From Sphingopyxis terrae subsp. terrae NBRC 15098 (GTDB taxonomy: Bacteria > Pseudomonadota > Alphaproteobacteria > Sphingomonadales > Sphingomonadaceae), in contig NZ_BCZQ01000003.1 of the NCBI RefSeq assembly GCF_001598815.1, positions 124,001 through 188,000 on the forward strand: DNA of 64,000 nt, written 5' to 3'. Within the stretch, counting starts at the first letter, position 1, and each line of letters begins with the position of its first letter. The notes beneath the pieces were generated by a model, which was given only the letters and a program-made list of their open reading frames with translations, made no database searches and was not told where the DNA came from. This document shows positions 34,296 through 42,084 of this stretch, piece by piece. Made by a program: the position numbers and the translations under genes.

Positions 34296-35068
34296 AGCGT
34301 CTGGCCGTCGTCGATGGTGATCACCGAACCGGTGATGCCGCGCGCCGCGTCGGAGCACAGCATCAGCAGCGGCGTGTGCAGGTCGCTCGGCGGACGCAGC
34401 CGCTGGCGCGGGAAGCTCGCGACGAACTTGGCGCCCGCCTCGCTCGCGAACAATTCGGCGGTCATTTCGGATTCGAAATAGCCCGGCTGGATGACATTGA
34501 CGCTGATCCCGCGCCGCGCCCATTCGCGGGCAAGCGCCTTGCCCATGTGGCGAACCGCGGCCTTGGTGGCGCCATAGACCGAGGTCGCCGGAAAGATCTT
34601 TTCCGCCGTTATCGACCCGATGATGACGATGCGGCCATTTTCCTTGTCGCGGCTGCCCGCCGCCTCGAGCCGGCGCGCGCCTTCGGTCGCGGTCAGGAAG
34701 ACCCCGCGGACATTGGCGGCGAGCAGGAAATCGACATCCTCGACCGACAGGCCGAGCGCCACCTTCTCGGTCGCGACGCCGGCGTTGGCGACGATCGTAT
34801 CGACGGTGCCGAACGCAGCCTCGGCGGCGTCGTAGGCGGCCTTGGTCGAGGCTTCGTCGGTAACGTCCATGCTGACCGCGACCGCTTCGCCTCCCGCTGC
34901 GCGGATCGCCTCGACCTGCTCGGCAAGCTTGTCGGCGCGGCGTGCCGCGAGCACCACCTTCGCGCCTGCTGCGGCGAGCGCCTTTGCAAAGCCCGCGCCC
35001 AGCCCCGACGACGCCCCGGTCACCAGCGCGACACGCCCGCTGAGGTCGAATTTCGGTTCGCTAGCCAT
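34292..35068 (-). CDS. Short-chain dehydrogenase/reductase
   Basis: 258 residues. Classical SDR: NAD(P)-binding TGASSGLG (about 17-24), NAG in IVANAGVA, active-site Ser in IIGSITAEK, Tyr/Lys in VYGATKAAV (YxxxK), and a C-terminal SVITIDDGQTL. NAD(P)H-dependent oxidoreductase of a hydroxy/keto substrate, probably a fatty-acid-related intermediate given the coupled hydratase. AGGGAGAG precedes the ATG at 35068. Confidence 0.92.
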   Translation of the reverse strand: MASEPKFDLSGRVALVTGASSGLGAGFAKALAAAGAKVVLAARRADKLAEQVEAIRAAGGEAVAVSMDVTDEASTKAAYDAAEAAFGTVDTIVANAGVATEKVALGLSVEDVDFLLAANVRGVFLTATEGARRLEAAGSRDKENGRIVIIGSITAEKIFPATSVYGATKAAVRHMGKALAREWARRGISVNVIQPGYFESEMTAELFASEAGAKFVASFPRQRLRPPSDLHTPLLMLCSDAARGITGSVITIDDGQTL

Positions 35069-35409
35069 ATGTCTCTCCCTTGTCCTGGCCGCCGGACGGG
35101 CGATGCGCGGGCGGCGGCAGGGCCGCACCGTCAGTTAAGTTGACGCTTACGTCAACGGCGAGCGATGGCAAGCCCTTCCGCCCGTGGCTGACGGAAAAAC
35201 GCCGCGCGGGGGGTTGACCGATCATATTTGTTCTCCTATTGTTCTTTTGTGCACACACAACCTGTTCCCCCGTCGCGGCCGCCAAGCGTGGCGGACGGGG
35301 GATAAAGGGCCTCCGCTCCCCACCCTTAATTGGCATACCAAATCCGCAACTTTACAATGCGGCGCCCCCCACCACTATCGCATCAACTTTTGCGAATGGG
35401 GAACGGGAC
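35069..35409. other. Intergenic region between divergent SDR and MarR-like genes
   Basis: Contains the LexA-type box at 35230-35244 and otherwise no convincing gene. A 91-residue minus frame (35061-35336) and a plus frame entering the MarR gene from 35239 have low-complexity, proline/arginine-rich products and are not called. Confidence 0.5.
35230..35244 (+). promoter_or_regulatory. Candidate LexA (SOS) box GTTC-N7-GTTC
   Basis: GTTCTCCTATTGTTC, preceded by TTT and followed by TTTTG, fits the alphaproteobacterial LexA direct-repeat operator GTTC-N7-GTTC, including the T-rich flanks. It is 165-180 bases from the start of each divergent neighbour (SDR at 35068, MarR-like at 35410). No known SOS gene is adjacent. 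Confidence 0.55.
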
Positions 35410-35844
35410 ATGACGCGCGCCTTGGCGGTGATGAAGGATCAGCATTGGGGCGAATATCCGGATGCGGCCATACCGGCGGACTTGCCGCCCGGCACGCGGT
35501 CCTTCTGTCCGGAAGCGCGGGCGCATGCGGTGCGCAACCTCATCCGGCATCGCCGCCGCCGCGAACAATTGTTCGGCGACGAGGTCTTCGCCGATCCGGT
35601 GTGGGACATTCTGCTCGATCTCTATGCGTCGCACCACGAAGGAAAGAGTGTCGCGGTGACCAGCCTGTGCATCGCCGCCGCCGTCCCGCCCACGACCGCA
35701 CTGCGCTGGATCAAGGTGATGACCGAAAAGGGGTGGCTGGTGCGCGCCCGCGATCCCGCGGACGGGCGCCGCGTCTATGTCGGTCTGGGCGCCGACGCGC
35801 TGGTGCGGCTCGATCTCTATTTCGCCGGGCTGCCGGGCTTCTGA
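35410..35844 (+). CDS. MarR-like winged-helix regulator
   Basis: 144 residues. The helical N-terminal part (HAVRNLIRHRRRREQLFGDEVF) is followed by a winged helix (about 70-130: WDILLDLYASHHEGKSVAVT, then AVPPTTALRWIKVMTEKGWL, then the wing RDPADGRRVYVGL). The wing sequence DPxDGRR is the MarR hallmark. The ligand and targets are unknown; it may control the divergent SDR/hydratase operon. The ATG at 35410 has GGGGAACGGG upstream. Confidence 0.8.
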   Translation: MTRALAVMKDQHWGEYPDAAIPADLPPGTRSFCPEARAHAVRNLIRHRRRREQLFGDEVFADPVWDILLDLYASHHEGKSVAVTSLCIAAAVPPTTALRWIKVMTEKGWLVRARDPADGRRVYVGLGADALVRLDLYFAGLPGF

Positions 35845-35863
35845 TCGGGCTTCTGCCCGCGGG

Positions 35864-36067
35864 TCAGTCGGAGAAATAGCGCCGCTGAAGCCGCGCCATC
35901 TCCTCGGCCGAAGGGGTCTCGCCGATCCGGCCGTTCAATATCTCGATCGCCGAGTTGAGTTCGATGGCCGCCTGCGCTTCGCCGATGGCATCGAGCAGGG
36001 CCAATTGCCCCACCAGCACATCGCGTACGCCGCGCAGCCGCTTCGTCTCGTCTGGAACCTTCGTCAT
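35864..36067 (-). CDS. Small conserved-looking helical protein
   Basis: 67 residues: TKRLRGVRDVLVGQLALLDA and a long amphipathic helix (AAIELNSAIEILNGRI) ending RLQRRYFSD. Soluble, no signal peptide. Codon use is typical. No family is recognised. It is convergent with the MarR-like gene (19-base gap). The short region 36068-36181 upstream has no clear feature. Confidence 0.55.
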   Translation of the reverse strand: MTKVPDETKRLRGVRDVLVGQLALLDAIGEAQAAIELNSAIEILNGRIGETPSAEEMARLQRRYFSD

Positions 36068-36181
36068 AGACCGCGCTTGTCCTCGAACTCGCGGCGCAAC
36101 GGACCCTTGGCGGCGGCGAGCGGGAGCGGCGTTAGCAGACGGGGTGCATGCCGGAAATGTCGAACTGGTCCGGATCGGACG

Positions 36182-36421
36182 TCAGCGGCGGCGGCGATCC
36201 GAAACGCCGCCGGAGAGCCAAAGAGCGCCCTCCGTTTCGGTCACGACCACCCTCCCCCGGTTCTGAAGCAGCGCGGCGACGCGCAGGACGGTCGATGCCG
36301 TCAGCCCCGTGGCGCTGGCTATATCGTCGATGCCGCGGCGATCGTCGGCAAGCGCGGCCAGAACGGCGCCAGCCTTGGCGGCCACGCCCGGCGCCAGCGG
36401 CGGATCGAAATCATCGAACAT
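36182..36421 (-). CDS. Small winged-helix DNA-binding protein
   Basis: 79 residues, essentially a single HTH: LAALADDRRGIDDIASATGL, then TASTVLRVAALLQNRGRVVV, then the wing TETEGALWLSG. It resembles the DNA-binding half of IclR- or MarR-type regulators without a ligand domain. It may be a dimerising mini-regulator of the adjacent small membrane genes. ATG at 36421. Confidence 0.6.
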   Translation of the reverse strand: MFDDFDPPLAPGVAAKAGAVLAALADDRRGIDDIASATGLTASTVLRVAALLQNRGRVVVTETEGALWLSGGVSDRRRR

Positions 36422-36432
36422 ATAAGACCAAT

Positions 36433-36888
36433 CTAGCGCGCGTTGCGGCGCGCGGCGTCGTCATTCTGCTTGCGTCGCCGCCTTCGGTCGGCCTGAAACC
36501 ATACGGTTGCCAGCACGATCACCAGCATCTGCGGATAGGCCCAGAAGCCTTGCCCAGCCGAGTAGAGCCGCGGCCAGAGGTCGGGCAGGACCAGCTTCGT
36601 CAGATGCGTCATACAGGTGATGAGCTGGAACGCCGGCAGGCACAGCGTCCAATAGCGGCGACTGACCAGCGCATGACCGAGATAGACCGCGAGCATGACG
36701 AAATCGAGCAGCGTCAGGAGCAGGCTGAACGTCTCGAAGCGCGTGCCCGAAATGATCAAAGCCGCCGGCGTCAGCACCGAAGCGACGAACACCGTCCAGA
36801 TCGCAAAGCGCGTTTCGCGCTCGCCCGCCCACTGGACATACACCAGAACGGACAGAAGAACGAAAAGATAGATATAGCCCCAGATCAA
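36433..36888 (-). CDS. Integral membrane protein of unknown function
   Basis: 151 residues from a TTG at 36888 with GGAGG about 9 bases upstream; no in-frame ATG lies near the N-terminus. About four to five membrane helices (MIWGYIYLFVLLSVLVYVQW; IWTVFVASVLTPAALII; FSLLLTLLDFVMLAVYLGHAL; and QMLVIVLATVWFQ) are followed by a basic, cytoplasmic tail (DRRRRRKQNDDAARRNAR). No family is recognised. It precedes the mini-HTH gene by 11 bases on the same strand. Confidence 0.7.
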   Translation of the reverse strand: MIWGYIYLFVLLSVLVYVQWAGERETRFAIWTVFVASVLTPAALIISGTRFETFSLLLTLLDFVMLAVYLGHALVSRRYWTLCLPAFQLITCMTHLTKLVLPDLWPRLYSAGQGFWAYPQMLVIVLATVWFQADRRRRRKQNDDAARRNAR

Positions 36889-36932
36889 TCGGCCCGCCTC
36901 CGCTTATCGGCACCCATGACCCGGGACATGCT

Positions 36933-37307
36933 TCAGGCGGCCCGCGTGGCCGGCCGGCGCGGCGTGTCCGCGTCGCTCTCGGCAAGCGTCGCTCTCGCCG
37001 GAACCACCTTGCCCAGATCGCCCGATCCGACGACCATATTGCGCAGCCCGACCCGGTCTTTCAGCGAGGCCAGTTCATTGTGGAGCGCGACGACCTGCGA
37101 CCGCCCCTCGAACAGGCCGGCAACCGCCGACTGAAGATGCGCGAAGGCACGGTCGCCGACCACCGCCGACAGGCGGGCCCCCGCCTGCGCATCGGGCAAG
37201 GATGTCACGAGCACGCCCAGCTTCGCAATCGCATTGTCGATGGCGGCTTCGGCCGCATGCACCTCGTTCGCGAGCTTGTTGGCCACGGCCAGTCGTTCTT
37301 TCAGCAT
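36933..37307 (-). CDS. Helical protein of unknown function paired with an HTH-membrane regulator
   Basis: 124 residues from the ATG at 37307 (GGGGAG upstream). Mostly alpha-helical: MLKERLAVANKLANEVHAAE, then AFAHLQSAVAGLFEGRSQVV and ELASLKDRVGLRNMVVGSGD, with a disordered C-terminus (SDADTPRRPATRAA). Soluble, no signal. It directly follows the LuxR-type HTH/membrane protein gene (38-base gap), and the pair appears to form a unit. Function unknown. Confidence 0.65.
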   Translation of the reverse strand: MLKERLAVANKLANEVHAAEAAIDNAIAKLGVLVTSLPDAQAGARLSAVVGDRAFAHLQSAVAGLFEGRSQVVALHNELASLKDRVGLRNMVVGSGDLGKVVPARATLAESDADTPRRPATRAA

Positions 37308-37345
37308 GATTTTCTCCCCGCGCGCGCTGCCGCGACAACGCGCCT

Positions 37346-37909
37346 TCAGGGGGTCGACAGGAGTTTCGAAACGCCGGCATAGCCATTCAGCAAGACCCCG
37401 AACGCGATGCTGGCCCCGATCGCGATCGCCAGGATAATGACCAGTCGCCACCAGATCGAAAGCCTGTTCTCTCCCCCGAAAAATGTGGCGATCGGATGCG
37501 ATGGTTCCAGCCACGCGGCCGCATCGTCGGAAGCGCTCCCGACGCCCCCCACCTGCCTGTCCCGTTGCTCGAGATCGTCGGGACCGACACCATCTCCCGC
37601 CGACGCCCCCTTGTCGGCGAGACGTTCGGAATCGGGAAGGTCGAACTTTTCATATACCAAATTGGTGCTGGCTGCGGCCGCTACCGCGCCGGCACTCTCG
37701 GCCCAGATCTTAGCCGCGACGAAGCGGGATTTGGTATCGAGCTTGGCGCATGCCGATTTCAGCCGGGCGTCGACCGTGTGCGGCGAAAGACCAAGCACGC
37801 GGGCGATTTCCTTGGACGCTAAACCTTCGCCAACGGCTTTCAGACAGTCGATCTCGCCAGCCGACAGGCTGCCAATGCCGCTATCCTTTCCCATATCCGC
37901 CCGACTCAT
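37346..37909 (-). CDS. LuxR-type HTH protein with C-terminal membrane anchor
   Basis: 187 residues. The DNA-binding domain comes first (about 12-72: LSAGEIDCLKAVGEGLASKE, then IARVLGLSPHTVDARLKSAC), the reverse of standard LuxR/NarL layout. A disordered linker (about 85-140) follows, and one membrane helix lies near the C-terminus (about 152-178, WWRLVIILAIAIGASIAFGV). A membrane-tethered regulator is inferred, possibly released or activated by an envelope or partner signal. The downstream 124-residue helical protein is a candidate partner. Confidence 0.78.
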   Translation of the reverse strand: MSRADMGKDSGIGSLSAGEIDCLKAVGEGLASKEIARVLGLSPHTVDARLKSACAKLDTKSRFVAAKIWAESAGAVAAAASTNLVYEKFDLPDSERLADKGASAGDGVGPDDLEQRDRQVGGVGSASDDAAAWLEPSHPIATFFGGENRLSIWWRLVIILAIAIGASIAFGVLLNGYAGVSKLLSTP

Positions 37910-38235
37910 CGATTCCGCGCCTTGGTTTACCGTCCTTGGGCCCGTAACAGGCCATCGCCTGCGTCCATCCCTGCCCCGTCAGGCGCACCGCTTCGTCGCG
38001 CCGACCGCCTTCAGCCTATCGGGCGAACCGTAACGAAGGGCAATGCAAAAGTCGCCTGTCCAGCGGACATGACCATCGTCCGGCGCCAAAGCGCCGAAAG
38101 GACGACGCGAACCGCTGCACCGGCAATCTTTATTCGACGACAGGCCGAAGCGACATGCACCTGTCATATTGAATTCCTACTTGGCCCGCGAACCGGATCA
38201 CAAACCTCTCTCCCTCGCGTTCCCAAGGAGCATCC
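37910..38235. other. Intergenic region between HTH-membrane gene and TonB receptor
   Basis: No convincing gene. Contains a hairpin CGGCGC-CAAA-GCGCCG (38081-38096) with flanking GTCC/GGAC (38078-38103). The AAGGAG RBS of the receptor is at 38225-38230. No Fur-like or other known operator was recognised. Confidence 0.4.
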
Positions 38236-40614
38236 ATGAAAAGCCTCACCGCCTGCGCGCTTGTCGCGCTGCAATTTGCTGCGCCTTCGATAGCCTTCGC
38301 CGAAGAAGCCGTTTCCACCGATGTCGAGGCGGCAAAGGACGGTGATGCGATCATCGTGACCGGAACGCGCGACACGCGGCGCACCCAGTTCGATACGCTG
38401 GCACCGATTGACGTCCTCTCGTCGCAAGCGATCGACGGCAGCGTGTCCGACGACCTGTCCGACACGCTCGCGCAGTTGCTCCCCTCCTTCAATGTTCAGC
38501 GGTTGCCGGCGGCCGACGGCCTCGCGTTCGTCCGCCCGGCGACGCTGCGCGGTCTGTCCCCCGACCAGACCCTCGTGCTGGTGAACGGCAAACGCTATCA
38601 CCGCTCGGCGCTGCTCGGGACGCGCGGTGCGCAGGCCGCCGATCTTGCGACCATTCCCAATCTTGCGATCAAGCGGGTCGAGGTGCTGCGAGACGGAGCA
38701 TCGGCGCAATATGGCTCGGATGCGATCGCCGGCGTGATCAACATCATTCTCGACGATCAGCCCGGAATGGACGCTTTCGGGCAATATTCGCAATATTATG
38801 AAGGCGACGGCGCAAGCTATCAGACCGGTGCCCAAGGCGGGGTAGCGCTCGGCGACCGCGGTTCCATCGTCTTTAGCGGCGAATTCACCAAATCGGACGC
38901 GACATCGCGCACGCGCCAGCGCCCCGATGCAGAGGCTTTTCAGGCGGCGCATCCCGAACTCGTCATCCCGAATCCGGTTCAGCGCTGGGGCCAGCCCGAT
39001 CTGCGATCGGTGCGCGGCGCGATCAACGCCGACTATGCGATTGCGGACGCGATCACCCTCTACGCTTTCGGGACGATCGCTGACGGCGAAGGTGTCACCG
39101 ATTTCAACTGGCGCAATCCCGCGAACACCGGAAATGTCTACAACCCTAGCCCGGCCTTTCCCGACTTCAGCTTCACCGACCTGTATCCGGCAGGCTTCAC
39201 GCCGCGCTTCGGCAGCCAGTATGACGACTATCAGGCGGTCGGGGGAATCCGCGGCGCAGCGGGCGATGCCTTCACCTATGACCTCAGCGCGTCGACCGGG
39301 CGCAGCCGTATCGATTACACGATGCAGGAATCGCTCAACGCCTCGCTCGGTCCCGACAGCCCGACCAGCTTCTACCTCGGCCGCCTGCGGCAGAGCGAAT
39401 TTAACCTCAATGCCGACTTCGTCTATCGCCTGCCGCTCGGGATGGTCGAACCGGCGAACATCGCCTTCGGTGCCGAACGGCGCAAGGAAACCTATGCCAT
39501 TTATCCCGGCGACCCCGCTTCCTATGCGATCGGGCCGGGTGCGGCATCGGGTCTTGCCCCGAACAGCAACGGCTTTCCCGGCTTCAGCCCGCTCAACGCC
39601 GGCGAATGGTCGCAGACCAGCTATGCCGGCTACCTCGACGTCGAATTGCGCCCGATCGAGGCGCTGACGCTGGGCGCCGCCGGCCGCTACGAGGATTTCT
39701 CGGAGTTCGGCGACACCTTCAACTACAAGCTGTCGGCGCGGCTGGAGCCGGTTCGCGGCATTGCGTTGCGCGCGACCTATTCGACGGGCTTCCGCGCCCC
39801 GACTCCCGGTCAGCTCAACGCGGTGAACACGACGCAGGGCCTCGACACCACGACGCTGCAGATCTTCAACCGCGGCCGGCTGTCACCCAATGACCCGATC
39901 GCAATTGCCCTCGGCGCCCAGCCGCTCAAGCCCGAAAAGTCACGGAACCTGACGGCGGGGCTGACATTCCAGTCGTCCTTCGGCCTGACCGCGAGCATCG
40001 ACGTCTATCAGATCGAACTGCGCGACCGCTTCGGCCAGTCGGCAACCTTTGCCGTTCCGGCCGACCTGCCCAATCCGCAGCGCTTTACCGCGGTGACCTA
40101 TTTCACCAACGACTTCGACACGCGGACGCGCGGCATCGATCTCGTGCTCGGCTATGCGCGCGACATCGGCCCAGGGCGCGCCGATGTGAACCTTGCGTAT
40201 AATTATAATCAGACGAAGGTGACGAGCGGCACGACCGCGGCCATCGGCAACGAGACGCAGCGCATATTGTTCGAGGACCGGCTGCCCAAGCACAACGCCA
40301 CCGCCTCGCTGGGCTACAGCGTCGGCCCGTTCGGGATACAGGCGCGGGCGCGCTATTATGGCGCGTGGACCGATGTCAGCGGCAACGCGACGGGCGATGT
40401 CTTCCAGCGCTTCGGTTCGATCATGCTGTTCGATCTGTCGGCAAGCCTGGCGCTGAACGAGCATGTCACCCTGCGCGCCGGCGCCGAAAATATCTTCAAC
40501 ACCTATCCCGACGAAGCGACGAACCAGGCGGTGCGCGGCCTCATCTATTCGCGCAACGCCCCCTATGACACCGACGGCGGCCAATATTATGTCCGCCTGG
40601 GCATCACCTTCTAG
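38236..40614 (+). CDS. TonB-dependent receptor
   Basis: 792 residues. Signal peptide to about residue 22 (SIAFAEE), then a TonB-box-like region DAIIVTGTRD (about 37-46). The plug (about 50-170) has RGLSPDQTLVLVNGKRYHRS and KRVEVLRDGASAQYGSDAIAGVINI, and a 22-strand barrel ends YYVRLGITF with the terminal Phe. Substrate not evident. It precedes a PLP-dependent enzyme by 17 bases, so the two are co-transcribed, and the ligand may be an amino-acid- or peptide-like compound. Confidence 0.93.
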   Translation: MKSLTACALVALQFAAPSIAFAEEAVSTDVEAAKDGDAIIVTGTRDTRRTQFDTLAPIDVLSSQAIDGSVSDDLSDTLAQLLPSFNVQRLPAADGLAFVRPATLRGLSPDQTLVLVNGKRYHRSALLGTRGAQAADLATIPNLAIKRVEVLRDGASAQYGSDAIAGVINIILDDQPGMDAFGQYSQYYEGDGASYQTGAQGGVALGDRGSIVFSGEFTKSDATSRTRQRPDAEAFQAAHPELVIPNPVQRWGQPDLRSVRGAINADYAIADAITLYAFGTIADGEGVTDFNWRNPANTGNVYNPSPAFPDFSFTDLYPAGFTPRFGSQYDDYQAVGGIRGAAGDAFTYDLSASTGRSRIDYTMQESLNASLGPDSPTSFYLGRLRQSEFNLNADFVYRLPLGMVEPANIAFGAERRKETYAIYPGDPASYAIGPGAASGLAPNSNGFPGFSPLNAGEWSQTSYAGYLDVELRPIEALTLGAAGRYEDFSEFGDTFNYKLSARLEPVRGIALRATYSTGFRAPTPGQLNAVNTTQGLDTTTLQIFNRGRLSPNDPIAIALGAQPLKPEKSRNLTAGLTFQSSFGLTASIDVYQIELRDRFGQSATFAVPADLPNPQRFTAVTYFTNDFDTRTRGIDLVLGYARDIGPGRADVNLAYNYNQTKVTSGTTAAIGNETQRILFEDRLPKHNATASLGYSVGPFGIQARARYYGAWTDVSGNATGDVFQRFGSIMLFDLSASLALNEHVTLRAGAENIFNTYPDEATNQAVRGLIYSRNAPYDTDGGQYYVRLGITF

Positions 40615-40631
40615 GGCGAAAGGCGCGGACG

Positions 40632-41906
40632 ATGGACCTCAACCGCCGACAGATGCTGATGGCCGCGGCGGCATTGCCGGTGGCGGGGCGGGCCGACGCC
40701 CTGCCGCCACCGGTGCGCAGCGGGGCAGCGTCCGCGCCGCCCGACGACGAAGCCTATTGGGCGGGCGTCGCCGGGCACTATGATGTGGTTCCCGGCATCA
40801 CCCAGCTCGAAAACGGCAATTGGGGGATGATGGCGAAGCCGGTTCTGCGGGCCTATGAGGCAGCGATCGAGCGCGTGAACCGCGAAACAAGCTATTATGC
40901 GCGGCGCGGCATGGGCCCCGACCTGATCGCGGTGCAAAAGCGCGTCGCCGCCAAGCTCGGCGTCGCGCCCGACGAGATCGCCTTCACGCGCAACGCGACC
41001 GAAGCGCTCAAGGCGCTGATCGGCGGCTACAACGGGCTGCGCCCCGGCGATGCCGTCCTCTACGCCGATCTCGACTATGACAGCATGCAGGCGTGCTGCG
41101 ATTCGCTGAAGATGCGGCGCGGGGTCGATATCGTGCGGATCGCGCTCCCCGAACCGGCGACGCACCAGGGGCTGATCGATTGCTATGCGGCGGCACTCGA
41201 CGCCCATCCGCGCGTGCGCCTGATCCTGCTCACCCACCTCAGCCATCGCACCGGCCTTGTTATTCCCGTGCGCGAGATCATCGCCATGGCGCAGGCGCGC
41301 GGCGTCGATGCGATCGTCGATGCGGCGCATAGCTGGGGGCAACTCGACTTCGCCCTGCCCGATCTCGACGCCGATTTCGTCGGTCTCAACCTGCACAAAT
41401 GGATCGGCGCGCCGCTGGGCGTCGGGGCGCTCTATATCCGCCGGGACAAGCTCGACCGGATCGATCCCGATATGGCGAATGCACCACCGTTCAGCCCAAA
41501 AGCCCAAAGCCGCGTCCACACCGGCACGGTCGATTTTGCGGCGCAGCTCAGCGTACCGGCCGCGCTTGATTTTCAGGACGCGATCGGCGACGCGCCGCGC
41601 GCCGGCCGCTTGCGCCACCTGCGCGATCTATGGGCCGAACCGCTTCGCGGCGTGCCGGGAATCGAAATATTGACCCCGACCGACCCGCGTCTCCACGGCG
41701 GCATCACCTCGTTTCGGCTTTCCGGCAAGACCAGCGAAGCCGACAATATCGCGATCGCAAAGCGCCTGCTGGACGACTATCGCATCTTCACGGTCCACCG
41801 CTCCGGCCCGGCCCGCGGCGCGTGCGTCCGGGTCACACCGGCGCTCTTCAACAGCGCAAACGACATGGCCCGGCTCGTCGCGGCATTGCGGGATATGTTG
41901 CGCTAG
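40632..41906 (+). CDS. Exported class V aminotransferase-fold PLP enzyme
   Basis: 424 residues. The N-terminus NRRQMLMAAAALPVAG resembles a Tat signal (twin arginine), implying export of a folded, cofactor-loaded enzyme. Class V features: FTRNATEALKALIGGY (PLP phosphate), DAIVDAAHSWGQ (Asp and His near PLP), and LNLHKWIGAPLGVGALY with the Schiff-base lysine. It is related to the isopenicillin-N epimerase/cysteine desulfurase-like group; racemase, lyase or desulfurase chemistry on a periplasmic substrate is possible. It is coupled to the TonB receptor upstream. Confidence 0.88.
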   Translation: MDLNRRQMLMAAAALPVAGRADALPPPVRSGAASAPPDDEAYWAGVAGHYDVVPGITQLENGNWGMMAKPVLRAYEAAIERVNRETSYYARRGMGPDLIAVQKRVAAKLGVAPDEIAFTRNATEALKALIGGYNGLRPGDAVLYADLDYDSMQACCDSLKMRRGVDIVRIALPEPATHQGLIDCYAAALDAHPRVRLILLTHLSHRTGLVIPVREIIAMAQARGVDAIVDAAHSWGQLDFALPDLDADFVGLNLHKWIGAPLGVGALYIRRDKLDRIDPDMANAPPFSPKAQSRVHTGTVDFAAQLSVPAALDFQDAIGDAPRAGRLRHLRDLWAEPLRGVPGIEILTPTDPRLHGGITSFRLSGKTSEADNIAIAKRLLDDYRIFTVHRSGPARGACVRVTPALFNSANDMARLVAALRDMLR

Positions 41907-41953
41907 AGCGGACTGCGAGGCCGCTCTGGCCTCCGCCATCGACTTGAACCGGC

Positions 41954-42028
41954 TGGCTGGGGCGGCAGGATTCGAACCTGCGCATGGCGGTACCAAAAAC
42001 CGCTGCCTTACCGCTTGGCTACGCCCCA
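41954..42028 (-). tRNA. tRNA-Gln (anticodon TTG)
   Basis: The reverse complement folds as a tRNA: acceptor TGGGGCG pairs with CGCCCCA, the D-arm carries AGCCAAGCGGTAAGGC, the anticodon stem GCGGT/ACCGC has loop TTTTGGT (anticodon TTG), and the T-arm is GCAGGTTCGAATCCTGC. The 3' CCA is encoded. It lies between the PLP-enzyme gene and ilvE. Confidence 0.96.
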
Positions 42029-42084
42029 TCGGCCGGTGCGAGGGCGCTCTATAGCGTCTCGCGACCGATTGGCAAGGCGCCGGA

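Noticed and set aside
35061..35336. 91-residue minus frame in the SDR/MarR gap
   Set aside because: Overlaps the SDR start, spans the LexA-type box, and has a proline/arginine-rich product without helices or motifs.
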